Shown one piece after another: positions 1-6,626 of a stretch of DNA of 25,373 nucleotides. The stretch's first letter is position 1. The number at the start of each line of letters is the position of its first letter. Below the pieces are notes generated by a model. That model did no database searches, was not told the DNA's origin, and saw only the letters and a list, made by a program, of their open reading frames with translations. The translations under genes and the position numbers were made by a program. The DNA comes from an uncultured Eubacterium sp. (GTDB taxonomy: Bacteria > Bacillota > Clostridia > Lachnospirales > Lachnospiraceae). The stretch lies in contig URKY01000036.1 of the NCBI GenBank assembly GCA_900548465.1, positions 1 through 25,373 on the forward strand, written 5' to 3'.

Positions 1-53
1 AGAGCAACTGACTCTTAATCAGTGGGTCCAGGGTTCGAATCCCTGAGGGTGTA
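1..53 (+). tRNA. tRNA-Lys(CTT), 3' part; probable attachment site
   Basis: The window opens inside the tRNA. The anticodon arm is a 5-bp stem (7-11 with 19-23) around a 7-nt loop with CTT at 14-16. The T arm has a 5-bp stem (27-31 region pairing with 41-45) and a TTCGAAT loop, followed by the acceptor strand AGGGTGT at 46-52 and discriminator A53. A canonical CCA does not follow (CTA does), so the tail is probably added enzymatically. The 5' half lies upstream of the window. A tyrosine-recombinase gene begins about 280 nt downstream in the same direction. This is the usual layout of an element integrated into a tRNA 3' end, so attL is inferred to overlap this feature. Confidence 0.9.
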
Positions 54-61
54 CTAGGAAA

Positions 62-86
62 AAGGAGGTTTTTACCTCCTTATTTT
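62..86 (+). terminator. Intrinsic terminator of the tRNA-Lys transcript
   Basis: A perfect 8-bp stem (62-69 with 74-81) has a TTTT loop and is followed by a T-rich tract (ATTTTGTT). It begins 9 nt after the tRNA end, as expected for a tRNA terminator. Confidence 0.8.
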
Positions 87-205
87 GTTGGTTTACAGCA
101 GATTAATTGAATAGATGTTATATGAATTGACATCTAAAGGAGTATCAAAAGATAGTACTAATTACGTCAAACTATGACAAGGTATAGTAAATAGTGACAT
201 ATTTG

Positions 206-270
206 TGATACCAATGCGATACTAGGGGATGATACCGGTGTGATACCAATGTGATACCCGGTGTGATACC
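206..270 (+). repeat. Six TGATACC direct repeats, candidate integrase/Xis arm sites
   Basis: Copies of TGATACC start at 206, 230, 241, 252 and 264, and a variant, CGATACT, starts at 217. Spacings are 11, 13, 11, 11 and 12 nt, close to one helical turn, so the repeats face one side of the DNA. An inverted near-copy (AGTATCA) lies at 141-147. The array sits between the tRNA end and the integrase gene, where tyrosine-recombinase phages keep arm-type binding sites; use as integrase or excisionase binding sites is inferred. The rest of the 278-nt gap (54-331) holds only the tRNA terminator. I see no clear promoter there. Confidence 0.7.
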
Positions 271-331
271 AGACGTAAATCTTCCCAATTTCTCCTTATC
301 TACATTTATCAATCATACTTAAAGTAAAAGT

Positions 332-1471
332 ATGAACAATGTATCTGTACGGCTCGTCTTTGATAGAAAGCACGTAGCCACCAAAAAACGTCAATCCTCC
401 GTACAAATGGAGGTTACTTATCAGCGGAAACGCAAGTATGTCGGAACTGGCATAAAACTCTATTCCGACCAGTGGGGCAAAGACCTGAAAGTTAAAAATC
501 ACCCCCAGTCATTAGTGTTCAACCAAAAGTTGAATGATATGGTATCTGGGATATATGATTTTGTCTATCAGCTCTCTTCTCAAAACATTCCTTTCACCTT
601 TGAAAGATTGGAACGGTATTTGAACAATTCGGAATCCGGAACCACAAATTCATTTCTGTCCTTTATGGAGAAACGGATATACGAACGGCAAGTTACTGAT
701 TCAACGAAGCAAAGGCAGAAGTGTGTACTAAAAGCACTGAAAGAATTTGGCAGGATTAAAGATTTTACTGATATTTGTGATGAAAATATCAGAGCATACG
801 ATGAATTCGCCAAAAAACGATGCAAATGCCAGTCTTCGGTATATAATTATCACAAGATACTGAAAGTGTTTGTAAGAGAAGCATACGCGGCTCATTTGAT
901 TTCAGAGAATCCATATCAGAATTTCAAATTAGATCGCGGCAAACGTGTAGCAAGGAAGTTCTTGACTAAAGAAGAACTGACTAAACTTGAAACTAAACAG
1001 ATTGATGATATGTGCCTGAATCGTGTGAGAGATCTTTTCCTGTTTTGTTGTTATACTGGTTTGGCGTATGCGGATTTGGCAATTTTTAACTTCAAAGATG
1101 CTATAATGACAGACGGAATGTATAGAATACGAGATGAGAGAATAAAAACCGGAACTCCTTATAATATATCACTCATGGATAAAGTTATGAATATATTAAA
1201 GAAGTATGAGTTTAAGTTGCCTGTTATATCTAACCAGAAGTACAATTCATATTTAAAAATTCTGGGGGCGTTCTGTGAAATAAAAAAGAAGTTGACGAGT
1301 CACGTTGCCCGGCATACCTTTGCCACTACTATTGCATTAGCCAATGGTGTGAGGATTGAGGTTATCAGCAAAATGCTTGGACATACGAATATCCAGACTA
1401 CGCAGCTATATGCGCATATATACCAGGCTGAAGTAGACAAAGAGTTTGAACGACTTAACAATATTGTATGA
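332..1471 (+). CDS. int: Tyrosine recombinase (phage integrase)
   Basis: This 379-residue protein would catalyse site-specific integration and excision at the adjacent tRNA. An N-terminal arm-binding beta region (about 1-60) is followed by a SAM-like core-binding domain (about 105-205) and a catalytic domain (about 210-379). Visible catalytic residues are the HxxR box (H324, R327), the LGH box (H351) and the nucleophile Y360 in a TxxYAH context. The box that usually reads TGLR reads TGLAYAD (242-248), so the first conserved arginine is missing. The same substitution is characteristic of many Bacteroidetes recombinases, and IntDOT of CTnDOT likewise lacks this arginine. The ATG at 332 gives the full N-terminal domain. 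The gene overlaps the next one by ATGA. It points away from the tRNA and opposite to all other large phage genes. Confidence 0.95.
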   Translation: MNNVSVRLVFDRKHVATKKRQSSVQMEVTYQRKRKYVGTGIKLYSDQWGKDLKVKNHPQSLVFNQKLNDMVSGIYDFVYQLSSQNIPFTFERLERYLNNSESGTTNSFLSFMEKRIYERQVTDSTKQRQKCVLKALKEFGRIKDFTDICDENIRAYDEFAKKRCKCQSSVYNYHKILKVFVREAYAAHLISENPYQNFKLDRGKRVARKFLTKEELTKLETKQIDDMCLNRVRDLFLFCCYTGLAYADLAIFNFKDAIMTDGMYRIRDERIKTGTPYNISLMDKVMNILKKYEFKLPVISNQKYNSYLKILGAFCEIKKKLTSHVARHTFATTIALANGVRIEVISKMLGHTNIQTTQLYAHIYQAEVDKEFERLNNIV

Positions 1472-1638
1472 AGGTGAAACTTGTCACTGTAAGAGAAGCA
1501 GCTGATTTTCTTCGTATATCTTACAGAACGGCTCAACGATACTTGGCTGAAGGAAGAATACCGTACACCAAGCCAGCCGGTAGAGTATTGATAAAGGAGC
1601 AAGACTTGATGAACTTCGTCAATATGACGAATAGATAA
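1468..1638 (+). CDS. xis: Excisionase-like HTH protein (56 aa)
   Basis: The ATG overlaps the integrase stop codon (ATGA). The 56-aa product begins MKVKLVTVREAADFL and has a MerR/HTH_17-like winged-helix pattern: 'TVREAADFLRIS' helix-turn-helix, 'RTAQRYLAEGRIP' recognition helix and 'GRVLIKEQDL' wing. This is the usual architecture of small excisionase/recombination-directionality-factor proteins. Its position directly after int fits a role in excision or in controlling int. The family is also used for general DNA binding, so the excisionase role is inferred from the context. Confidence 0.8.
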   Translation: MKVKLVTVREAADFLRISYRTAQRYLAEGRIPYTKPAGRVLIKEQDLMNFVNMTNR

Positions 1639-1750
1639 AAATATATGCCTCGGTTACTTTGCACTGTGTGTCATTTATGACTTACCAAAATAGGTAAAAG
1701 CCCAGATTACTGTTTTGACACATGGTATTCACCCTAAGTGACCGGGGTAT

Positions 1751-1770
1751 TTTTCTTTGTTAGAAGAAAA
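1751..1770. terminator. Possible bidirectional terminator between convergent xis and GNAT genes
   Basis: An AT-rich perfect 7-bp inverted repeat (1751-1757 with 1764-1770, 6-nt loop) lies between the end of the plus-strand int-xis pair and the end of the minus-strand GNAT gene. Pairing is weak. Two other dyads lie nearby: TTACC/GGTAA at 1682-1697, and TGTGTCA/TGACACA at 1667-1673 and 1716-1722. Nothing else is seen in the 1639-1774 gap. Confidence 0.3.
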
Positions 1771-1774
1771 CAAA

Positions 1775-2377
1775 TTATGATTTTAGGATAATCAAATCAA
1801 AATACATTAAACGAGTACGTTTATACTCTGGTTCTAGGTCTAGTTTCATGTATTCTATTTCATCTGCAATATTTTCAAATATAAATTTGAATCCATTACG
1901 CTGATAAAAATCTATCACTTTTTGATGATTAGAGGCATCAACAATAATATAACGGCATCCAGTCTTATTTAATGGATCAATAAACCAACCTTTTATAAAA
2001 GACAAAATTTCATCACCAATATGTTTTCCGGCAAAGGAATCAAATACAGCTAATTGTCCAACTAATACAGCTGGATATTGAGAGTTGCGTTTAATATTGG
2101 GTATTGGGCGATTTATTTTGTTTTTTATATTTTTAGGTAAGGACGAAACGGGCAACATTGAATTGGATACGGTAAATGCTGCAACTAATTCTAAAGAAGT
2201 GTTAGCCTTGACGAAACCGTATGATTTACCAAGTAATTGATTGTTGTAATTTTCAAAATCATTTTTGAAGAAATTTTCAATATCCTTATCGTGAGTGCAT
2301 GAAAAGTCAGAACAGTTCTCTATTAGAGGTCTGCTCCATTCAACAAATTCGCAATTATCTTCGATAAATGTACCCAC
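1775..2377 (-). CDS. GNAT-family N-acetyltransferase, possible toxin
   Basis: This 200-aa protein has a GNAT acetyl-CoA fold. A beta-4 strand 'VGQLAVF' (106-112) leads into the pyrophosphate loop 'AGKHIG' (116-121), then 'CRYIIVDAS' (141-149) and the terminal 'FYQRNGF' element (157-163). The last is common to GNATs and prominent in TacT/AtaT-type tRNA-acetylating toxins. Translation starts at GTG 2377, whose G is also the last base of the upstream TAG stop, so the two genes are translationally coupled. A small charged protein gene directly upstream is what a toxin-antitoxin pair would show. The pair sits at the prophage edge beside int, a usual place for accessory cargo. Toxin identity is inferred; an ordinary metabolite or protein acetyltransferase is possible. 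Confidence 0.78.
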   Translation of the reverse strand: MGTFIEDNCEFVEWSRPLIENCSDFSCTHDKDIENFFKNDFENYNNQLLGKSYGFVKANTSLELVAAFTVSNSMLPVSSLPKNIKNKINRPIPNIKRNSQYPAVLVGQLAVFDSFAGKHIGDEILSFIKGWFIDPLNKTGCRYIIVDASNHQKVIDFYQRNGFKFIFENIADEIEYMKLDLEPEYKRTRLMYFDLIILKS

Positions 2378-2544
2378 TATTTGAATTTACGAAGGTTTGA
2401 TTTTTCCAAAATTCTTTTGGTCATTTCTACTTCACGCGAAAAATCAACGGTCCCTCGTTTTTTCTCATTCTCACGGGCAATCTTTTCAAATTTTTCTGCG
2501 ACTTTGCCGGTTAATGTTGGTATTGGTTTGATATAAATTGCCAT
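2377..2544 (-). CDS. Small charged protein coupled to the GNAT gene, candidate antitoxin (55 aa)
   Basis: The ORF reads from ATG 2544 to TAG 2377-2379 (starts MAIYIKPIPTLTGKVAEKFE, ends LRKFK). It is rich in Lys and Glu (about 29 percent K+E) and should be mostly helical after an N-terminal beta strand. The strand-then-helix layout recalls a small DNA-binding or partner-binding antitoxin, but I do not see a clear ribbon-helix-helix signature like the DUF1778 antitoxins of TacT/AtaT. The stop codon shares its last base with the GTG start of the GNAT gene (TAGTG). A Bacteroidetes -7 element lies about 20 nt upstream. Similar small genes paired with acetyltransferases occur in Bacteroidetes genomes as far as I recall; I cannot check this. 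Confidence 0.65.
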   Translation of the reverse strand: MAIYIKPIPTLTGKVAEKFEKIARENEKKRGTVDFSREVEMTKRILEKSNLRKFK

Positions 2545-2564
2545 AAATCAATTGTTTTACGAGA

Positions 2565-2572
2565 CAAAGATA
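2565..2572 (-). promoter_or_regulatory. Bacteroidetes -7 element (TATCTTTG) for the GNAT pair
   Basis: On the minus strand TATCTTTG matches the TAnnTTTG -7 consensus of the Bacteroides primary sigma factor and ends 20 nt before the ATG of the small gene. No clear TTTG is found at the -33 position, so strength is uncertain. It would allow the accessory pair to be expressed from the lysogen independently of the phage operon. Confidence 0.45.
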
Positions 2573-2670
2573 CAACATTAGTTTTACTTTTTATTTCAGC
2601 ACCATTAAAATCATCTTTATCAGCACTACTTTTAACACAAAGTTCAGTATCTACAGCATCATTAACAAGA

Positions 2671-2704
2671 ATACGGTGAGCAACATCACTATTACCCACC
2701 GTAT
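2671..2704 (-). terminator. Hairpin after the last late gene, probable terminator
   Basis: A perfect 8-bp stem ATACGGTG/CACCGTAT (2671-2678 with 2697-2704) has an 18-nt loop and is followed on the minus strand by TCTTGTT. It begins 21 nt after the stop codon of the small membrane-protein gene and separates the phage operon from the GNAT pair. The T-run is poor. The remainder of 2545-2725 has no gene that I can support. Confidence 0.5.
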
Positions 2705-2725
2705 CATTTACTCTAAGAGTAGTAC

Positions 2726-2989
2726 TTACAGCACTCCTAACAGAAGTCCTATGACTCCCCAGATTATATCATGCCAATCAGCTACTCCTTTCTTTATCCA
2801 TTTATCTAAAACAACTTCTTTGGCGACAAGTATAATCAGAGTGATTAGTATGGCACTCCAAACAGGTATAAGGTATTTGAGTACATCATAAATCAAGATG
2901 CCAGCAATCAGATGCTGGGCACCGTCCATTCTCATGTGGTTAAAGCAGAATTCATCTATTTTCTGCCTAATTTTTTTTAGAAAATCCAT
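2726..2989 (-). CDS. Small multi-pass membrane protein (87 aa), unknown function
   Basis: After a basic amphipathic N-terminus (1-20) there are hydrophobic segments at about 24-40, 43-57 and 72-87, with a charged 'KEVVLDKWIKKGVADWHD' stretch between the last two. The H25...E/D...D71 pattern around a membrane core loosely recalls the small DUF2279/YfiM-type membrane proteins, but I do not recognise the family with confidence. It is the last gene of the leftward operon, 56 nt downstream of the connector-like gene. A holin role is conceivable from size and topology; no motif decides it. Confidence 0.65.
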   Translation of the reverse strand: MDFLKKIRQKIDEFCFNHMRMDGAQHLIAGILIYDVLKYLIPVWSAILITLIILVAKEVVLDKWIKKGVADWHDIIWGVIGLLLGVL

Positions 2990-3045
2990 GTAATTTTTGA
3001 GGTTAATTTTTAATTTTGAGATGATGCTATCATATTAAAACCATT

Positions 3046-4062
3046 TCATACATGCCAAGGGTTTTGATATGGGTCATAAGATGTTTGAAAGGTTGCCATC
3101 TGCCAGTCTGTAAGAGGCTCTTTCTTGTTATCAATTTTTCTCGGAATTTGAGGATTTAATTTTAGCCTGGAAGCGTCTTTTAGCCATTGCATAGAATGGT
3201 CGTAGTCATCTATTCGTACAGTACTGATATTGTTAGGAGAAATCAGTTTGTGCAACTCGTATAATGACAGTTGAACCATGTGACGTTTCAAGTTATAGTT
3301 TCTTGGGTCATGGTATCTGATATTCCTTTCCAGTTCCGGTACATCAGCATTGGGATTGATTATAGGGTAATAAATTTTTCCTTTATATTCTACATATTCG
3401 TGTTCTGACAACTCATAAGAATTGAGTGAAGGATCATATTCTCCAATCATCCCCCAGCAGTCAGACTCCATTGGATTGACCAGACAGTCATAATTATCCA
3501 TTGTTAGCAAGGTGAAGAATTTGCCTTCATATTCTACAACTTCCCATTCATTGTATGGAACAGTGTCCCACTTGTATGTATCAACCATTTCCCAGGCATT
3601 AACTTCCGGAATACGAATATCGTTGAAGTCTATGCCATTGGCGATGTCACATATATATGTCCGTCCTAAGAACTTTGTCACATCTCCGGGACGATAGTTT
3701 TTCATCTGGCTGTATTGTTCTATTTTTTTCAGGTCAAGTATCTCTTCTGTTTCGTGCCAATAAGATATAGGACAAGGAGCTTTGTAGCCATTGATAGCTT
3801 GAATTACCTCGCATATTTTCCCGTCAAGGTAAAAATGACATCCTATAGGATAACTGATTCTTCGATCATATTCAAAGATGAATTTACCTCGATTTAGTTC
3901 GCGTTCAATTTCATAATTTTCAGTAAGGTAATCCATAATAGATGCTTCAGCGGCTTGTTCTGCCTGCACAAAACAAATATTTTTCCCACGGGTAAGCTGC
4001 GATAAAGCATCCTCCGTAATGATACCCAGATAATCATTTTTGTTTAAAAACCTTCTATACAT
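3046..4062 (-). CDS. Mu gp36-like head-tail connector domain with C-terminal beta repeats
   Basis: The first 75 or so residues of this 338-aa protein follow the pattern of the phage Mu gp36/DUF1320 head-completion family: a short strand 'FLNKNDYL', a helix, 'LTRG', then a helix 'AEQAAEASIMDYLTENYEI'. Such connectors normally end near 130-150 aa. Here the protein continues with Trp/Tyr-rich modules of the form 'W..V.Y.GK.Y', seen near 'EWEVVEYEGKFFTLL', 'EHEYVEYKGKIYYPI' and 'YRPGDVTKFLGRTYIC', reminiscent of CBM5/12-like surface modules. It lies 2 nt downstream of terL, which fits a structural gene. Connector identity is based on pattern, not on a profile match. Confidence 0.6.
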   Translation of the reverse strand: MYRRFLNKNDYLGIITEDALSQLTRGKNICFVQAEQAAEASIMDYLTENYEIERELNRGKFIFEYDRRISYPIGCHFYLDGKICEVIQAINGYKAPCPISYWHETEEILDLKKIEQYSQMKNYRPGDVTKFLGRTYICDIANGIDFNDIRIPEVNAWEMVDTYKWDTVPYNEWEVVEYEGKFFTLLTMDNYDCLVNPMESDCWGMIGEYDPSLNSYELSEHEYVEYKGKIYYPIINPNADVPELERNIRYHDPRNYNLKRHMVQLSLYELHKLISPNNISTVRIDDYDHSMQWLKDASRLKLNPQIPRKIDNKKEPLTDWQMATFQTSYDPYQNPWHV

Positions 4063-4064
4063 AA

Positions 4065-5642
4065 TTAATATTCAAAAGTGTTATAGACTGGTGCTGTATA
4101 TGTTTCAATTGTTGTCTTTTGATTTTGGAACCGTCTCCATGAGTCACAGAGAAACAATACTAATACATAATCCAAGATGTCCGATAAGTGCCCATATTTT
4201 TCTTCTTTTCCACCGGTTTTGGGGTTTAATACTTTTTTCTTGGATTTGGTGCCGTCAGAGTTCTTCTGCTGATATATCATATCTTCAGTAAATTTACGAC
4301 ACCGTAGGTCTGCCATGAATTTCCAACCGTCAAACCCGTTTAATATAGCGTTGACAAACTCCAACCGGGTACTTTGTGGCGGCTGCTTCTGAAGCAATTT
4401 TATACGTGGCCTTAGTACATTGTTTTTCATATTGTCCACTATAATAGTATAGTTGTTGACACCTTCTTCTGTTTGCGTGCTACGTGCTAATCCTGCTGGG
4501 TCTCCTGTTATAATTATTCCGCCTATATGCTGATTCTGGAGGTGTTTGTCTCTTATTTTTTGAGATAATTTGGGGGTATTGTTTTCTTTGTTCTCTGGTT
4601 TACCTAAGTTTTCTTCCAGCAGATATATTTCTTTCTTTTCATAATTAATCTGCAACTCCATCTCACTCATATATGGAGCGACATTAAAGTCCCATCCTGA
4701 TATGATTGGCTTCATCGGATCATAAACTTTTTCCCGTAACCGTTCAATAAGATGTTTTTCGCCATCAAAATTCCAATATGCAGCCATAAGGTTTGAATCA
4801 ACAAAATCCCAGTTCCCATATAAAAGCCTTTCTCGTGTTGCTCGATCTGTAATTTTGTTTAATGCTGCAACATAGGTCTGTACAAACTGAATATCCGGAT
4901 TATCAAAAACAGAGAATGGTACGTATGCTTCGCCTTCTTTGCATAATACAGGATTTCCTTCATCGTCTTGAACAAAACGCGAACGTACCCAATTAATACA
5001 AGGGTTGGTTGACATCATCATTCTGGCAGTCTTAAATGTTTCTGCTGTGCGCCAACGAAGACGAGAAAATAATACTTCAATAGCTCTTTCTGAAATTTCT
5101 GATACCTCATCTATGAATGCAATAGTATATTCTGAAGACCCGAAACGTTCAAAGTTAGGGTCTGAAGGTAAGTCAACCATTTCTTGCATGATGATGACTG
5201 AATCATTCCAAAATGTCAATATCCCATCAAGGTTGTTTATTTTGTAATTCACCCCTTCTTTTAGCCCCCATTCCTTACATACTTTCTTTATGGTATTCCA
5301 AGTAGAACCTTTCAAACTCTTTAAGGTTTTACGAGCTACAACGGCACGTATATCTGGAAATCTCATACAGCTACTAACAAGCCAGCAGCTTCCTAAATAA
5401 GATTTTCCACCTCCGGCTGCACCACCTCCTAAAATAAGTTGTGGTAAATTTTCAGAGCCGCATGATGTGCAATATGGTTTATATTGTGGATTTCCTTTAA
5501 TATCATGTCCGACCATTTTTTGTGATATATGCCCTCCACAATGAGGGCAATAGTCGGGTTGAAGTAATTTCCATAATTCATATTGTTTGGGAGATGGCTT
5601 GAAATCAATTTTTATGTTTGGTGCTTTTAATCCTACAGCCAT
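4065..5642 (-). CDS. terL: Terminase large subunit with N-terminal zinc ribbon
   Basis: This 525-aa protein is the DNA-packaging motor. The ATPase domain has a Walker A-type loop GGGAAGGGKS (72-81), Walker B AFIDEV (175-180, D178 and E179) and the coupling segment STNP (211-214). The C-terminal RNase H-like nuclease has the expected acidic residues D318 (SGWDFN), D381 (TGDPAG) and D488/D491 (LSDILDY). Length is normal for the family. Unusual: two CxxC pairs (C32/C35 and C58/C61) form a zinc ribbon between the adenine-binding region and Walker A. A 92-nt gap with a strong hairpin precedes it. The small subunit lies over 2 kb upstream, separated by lysis-type genes. Confidence 0.95.
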   Translation of the reverse strand: MAVGLKAPNIKIDFKPSPKQYELWKLLQPDYCPHCGGHISQKMVGHDIKGNPQYKPYCTSCGSENLPQLILGGGAAGGGKSYLGSCWLVSSCMRFPDIRAVVARKTLKSLKGSTWNTIKKVCKEWGLKEGVNYKINNLDGILTFWNDSVIIMQEMVDLPSDPNFERFGSSEYTIAFIDEVSEISERAIEVLFSRLRWRTAETFKTARMMMSTNPCINWVRSRFVQDDEGNPVLCKEGEAYVPFSVFDNPDIQFVQTYVAALNKITDRATRERLLYGNWDFVDSNLMAAYWNFDGEKHLIERLREKVYDPMKPIISGWDFNVAPYMSEMELQINYEKKEIYLLEENLGKPENKENNTPKLSQKIRDKHLQNQHIGGIIITGDPAGLARSTQTEEGVNNYTIIVDNMKNNVLRPRIKLLQKQPPQSTRLEFVNAILNGFDGWKFMADLRCRKFTEDMIYQQKNSDGTKSKKKVLNPKTGGKEEKYGHLSDILDYVLVLFLCDSWRRFQNQKTTIETYTAPVYNTFEY

Positions 5643-5662
5643 ATTGTTAATTTAAAACAATA

Positions 5663-5696
5663 AATGGGAATCCGTACAGTAAGACAGATTCCCATT
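5663..5696 (-). terminator. Hairpin upstream of terL, terminator or attenuator
   Basis: A perfect 10-bp inverted repeat (5663-5672 with 5687-5696) has a 14-nt loop and is followed on the minus strand by TATTGTTTTAAATT. It is 20 nt upstream of the terL start. Partial termination here would set terL expression below that of the upstream lysis genes. I see no TAnnTTTG promoter in the same gap. Confidence 0.6.
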
Positions 5697-5734
5697 CGTA
5701 TGGAAGATATGATTGTGAGTAAAGAAGTAAGAAA

Positions 5735-6061
5735 TCAATTTTGTGCTTCGTTATAGATGCGTTCAACTACAGCCCACATTTCATCTGGCATTTGTTGTTC
5801 TGCAATAGCTTCACAAGACCTACGCATATAATCCAGTTCTTCTTTAGAAAATTCTACCACTAATGGGGTTTCTGCGTCTTTTTGAACGTTCCATTCAATT
5901 CGCTTTTCTTCCTTTTTTTCGACTATTTCATAGTCCTTTCTGTCTTGCTCTGAAATAGCAATTTTCCGGGCGATAGACTTTTTCAAATTAAAATCCATAA
6001 AATTTCCTCGTTCTGGAAAAATAGAAGGAATAAGCAATCTATCTTTAATATGTAAATCCAT
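5735..6061 (-). CDS. Conserved-looking phage protein of unknown function (108 aa)
   Basis: The N-terminal half (MDLHIKDRLLIPSIFPERGN) is followed by a segment 'MDFNLKKSIARKI' and a lysine/glutamate-rich middle. The C-terminus is a helix-rich acidic 'FSKEELDYMRRSCEAI' region. There is no signal peptide or membrane segment. It lies between the candidate spanin gene and terL, with about 50 nt to the former. The style of the sequence resembles small hypothetical proteins that accompany terminase genes in Bacteroidetes phages, but I do not know a function. Confidence 0.75.
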   Translation of the reverse strand: MDLHIKDRLLIPSIFPERGNFMDFNLKKSIARKIAISEQDRKDYEIVEKKEEKRIEWNVQKDAETPLVVEFSKEELDYMRRSCEAIAEQQMPDEMWAVVERIYNEAQN

Positions 6062-6110
6062 AACTTCTTAATGTTTTATCAAGAATAGTCTTTTGCTATA
6101 GAGGTGGTTG

Positions 6111-6626
6111 TTATAAATGATATGATTTTTTGATTTTAACAAGAAATATTGTTATTAGCATTGTAATTATTGCCGATAGATAAATTTTATCTTTATGTAA
6201 ATCCCACCAACTTAATTCTATAGTCTTTCCTGATGATTTGCAAAGTTCATTAACCCTTTGGTATAGAGAGTCTAGCTTGGATGATATTTGTGAAATGGAT
6301 ATTGATAATGTTTCAGCTGATTCTGTATGCTCGGTATCTTGTTTGTTTATATTAGTTGTACTTTGCTTTATTGGATATTGTTTTCCAGTAGAGTCTGGCA
6401 TCGACAGATACACTGTTTTATTTTCTAACTTTAAATTACTCAATTTGTCTGCTGTTACTTTAGATTGTTTATCAATATCTATGTGAAGAGAGTCCAGTGA
6501 ATTACGAAGTTGTTGCAATTCACTGGAGTAATCTATCTGTTGTTGCTTCTCCATATTTTTAGAAGCAGCGCATGAACCAAGCAACAGAATACAAAGAATA
6601 CAACTTATGATAGTAATTGGTTTCAT
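6111..6626 (-). CDS. Lipoprotein with C-terminal membrane segment, candidate unimolecular spanin
   Basis: This 171-aa protein starts with a lipoprotein signal ending in LLGSC (lipidated Cys at 19). A long coiled-coil-like heptad region rich in Q, L, S and K follows (about 25-135), and a single C-terminal transmembrane helix (about 147-166) ends in KIKKSYHL. A protein anchored by lipid to the outer membrane and by a C-terminal TM helix to the inner membrane is the defining layout of u-spanins such as phage T1 gp11, which fuse the two membranes in the last step of lysis of Gram-negative hosts. The ATG overlaps the stop of the DUF5675 gene (ATGA), which supports a shared lysis role. A generic membrane-anchored lipoprotein cannot be excluded. 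Confidence 0.72.
   Translation of the reverse strand: MKPITIISCILCILLLGSCAASKNMEKQQQIDYSSELQQLRNSLDSLHIDIDKQSKVTADKLSNLKLENKTVYLSMPDSTGKQYPIKQSTTNINKQDTEHTESAETLSISISQISSKLDSLYQRVNELCKSSGKTIELSWWDLHKDKIYLSAIITMLITIFLVKIKKSYHL

Noticed and set aside
206..270. CRISPR array
   Set aside because: Repeat units are 7-8 nt with 4-6 nt gaps, far too short for CRISPR repeats and spacers, and no cas genes are present.
1300..1602. 100-aa minus-strand ORF across the int-xis junction
   Set aside because: Antisense to the catalytic end of the integrase and to xis, both of which have clear motifs.
2511..2699. 62-aa minus-strand ORF overlapping the small GNAT partner gene
   Set aside because: It starts at GTG, overlaps a better-supported gene and contains the late-operon hairpin and a -7 promoter element. 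It is kept only as a low-interest finding.
4040..4291. Plus-strand ORF of 83 aa antisense to terL
   Set aside because: Antisense to the conserved nuclease end of terL, with low-complexity hydrophobic content only.
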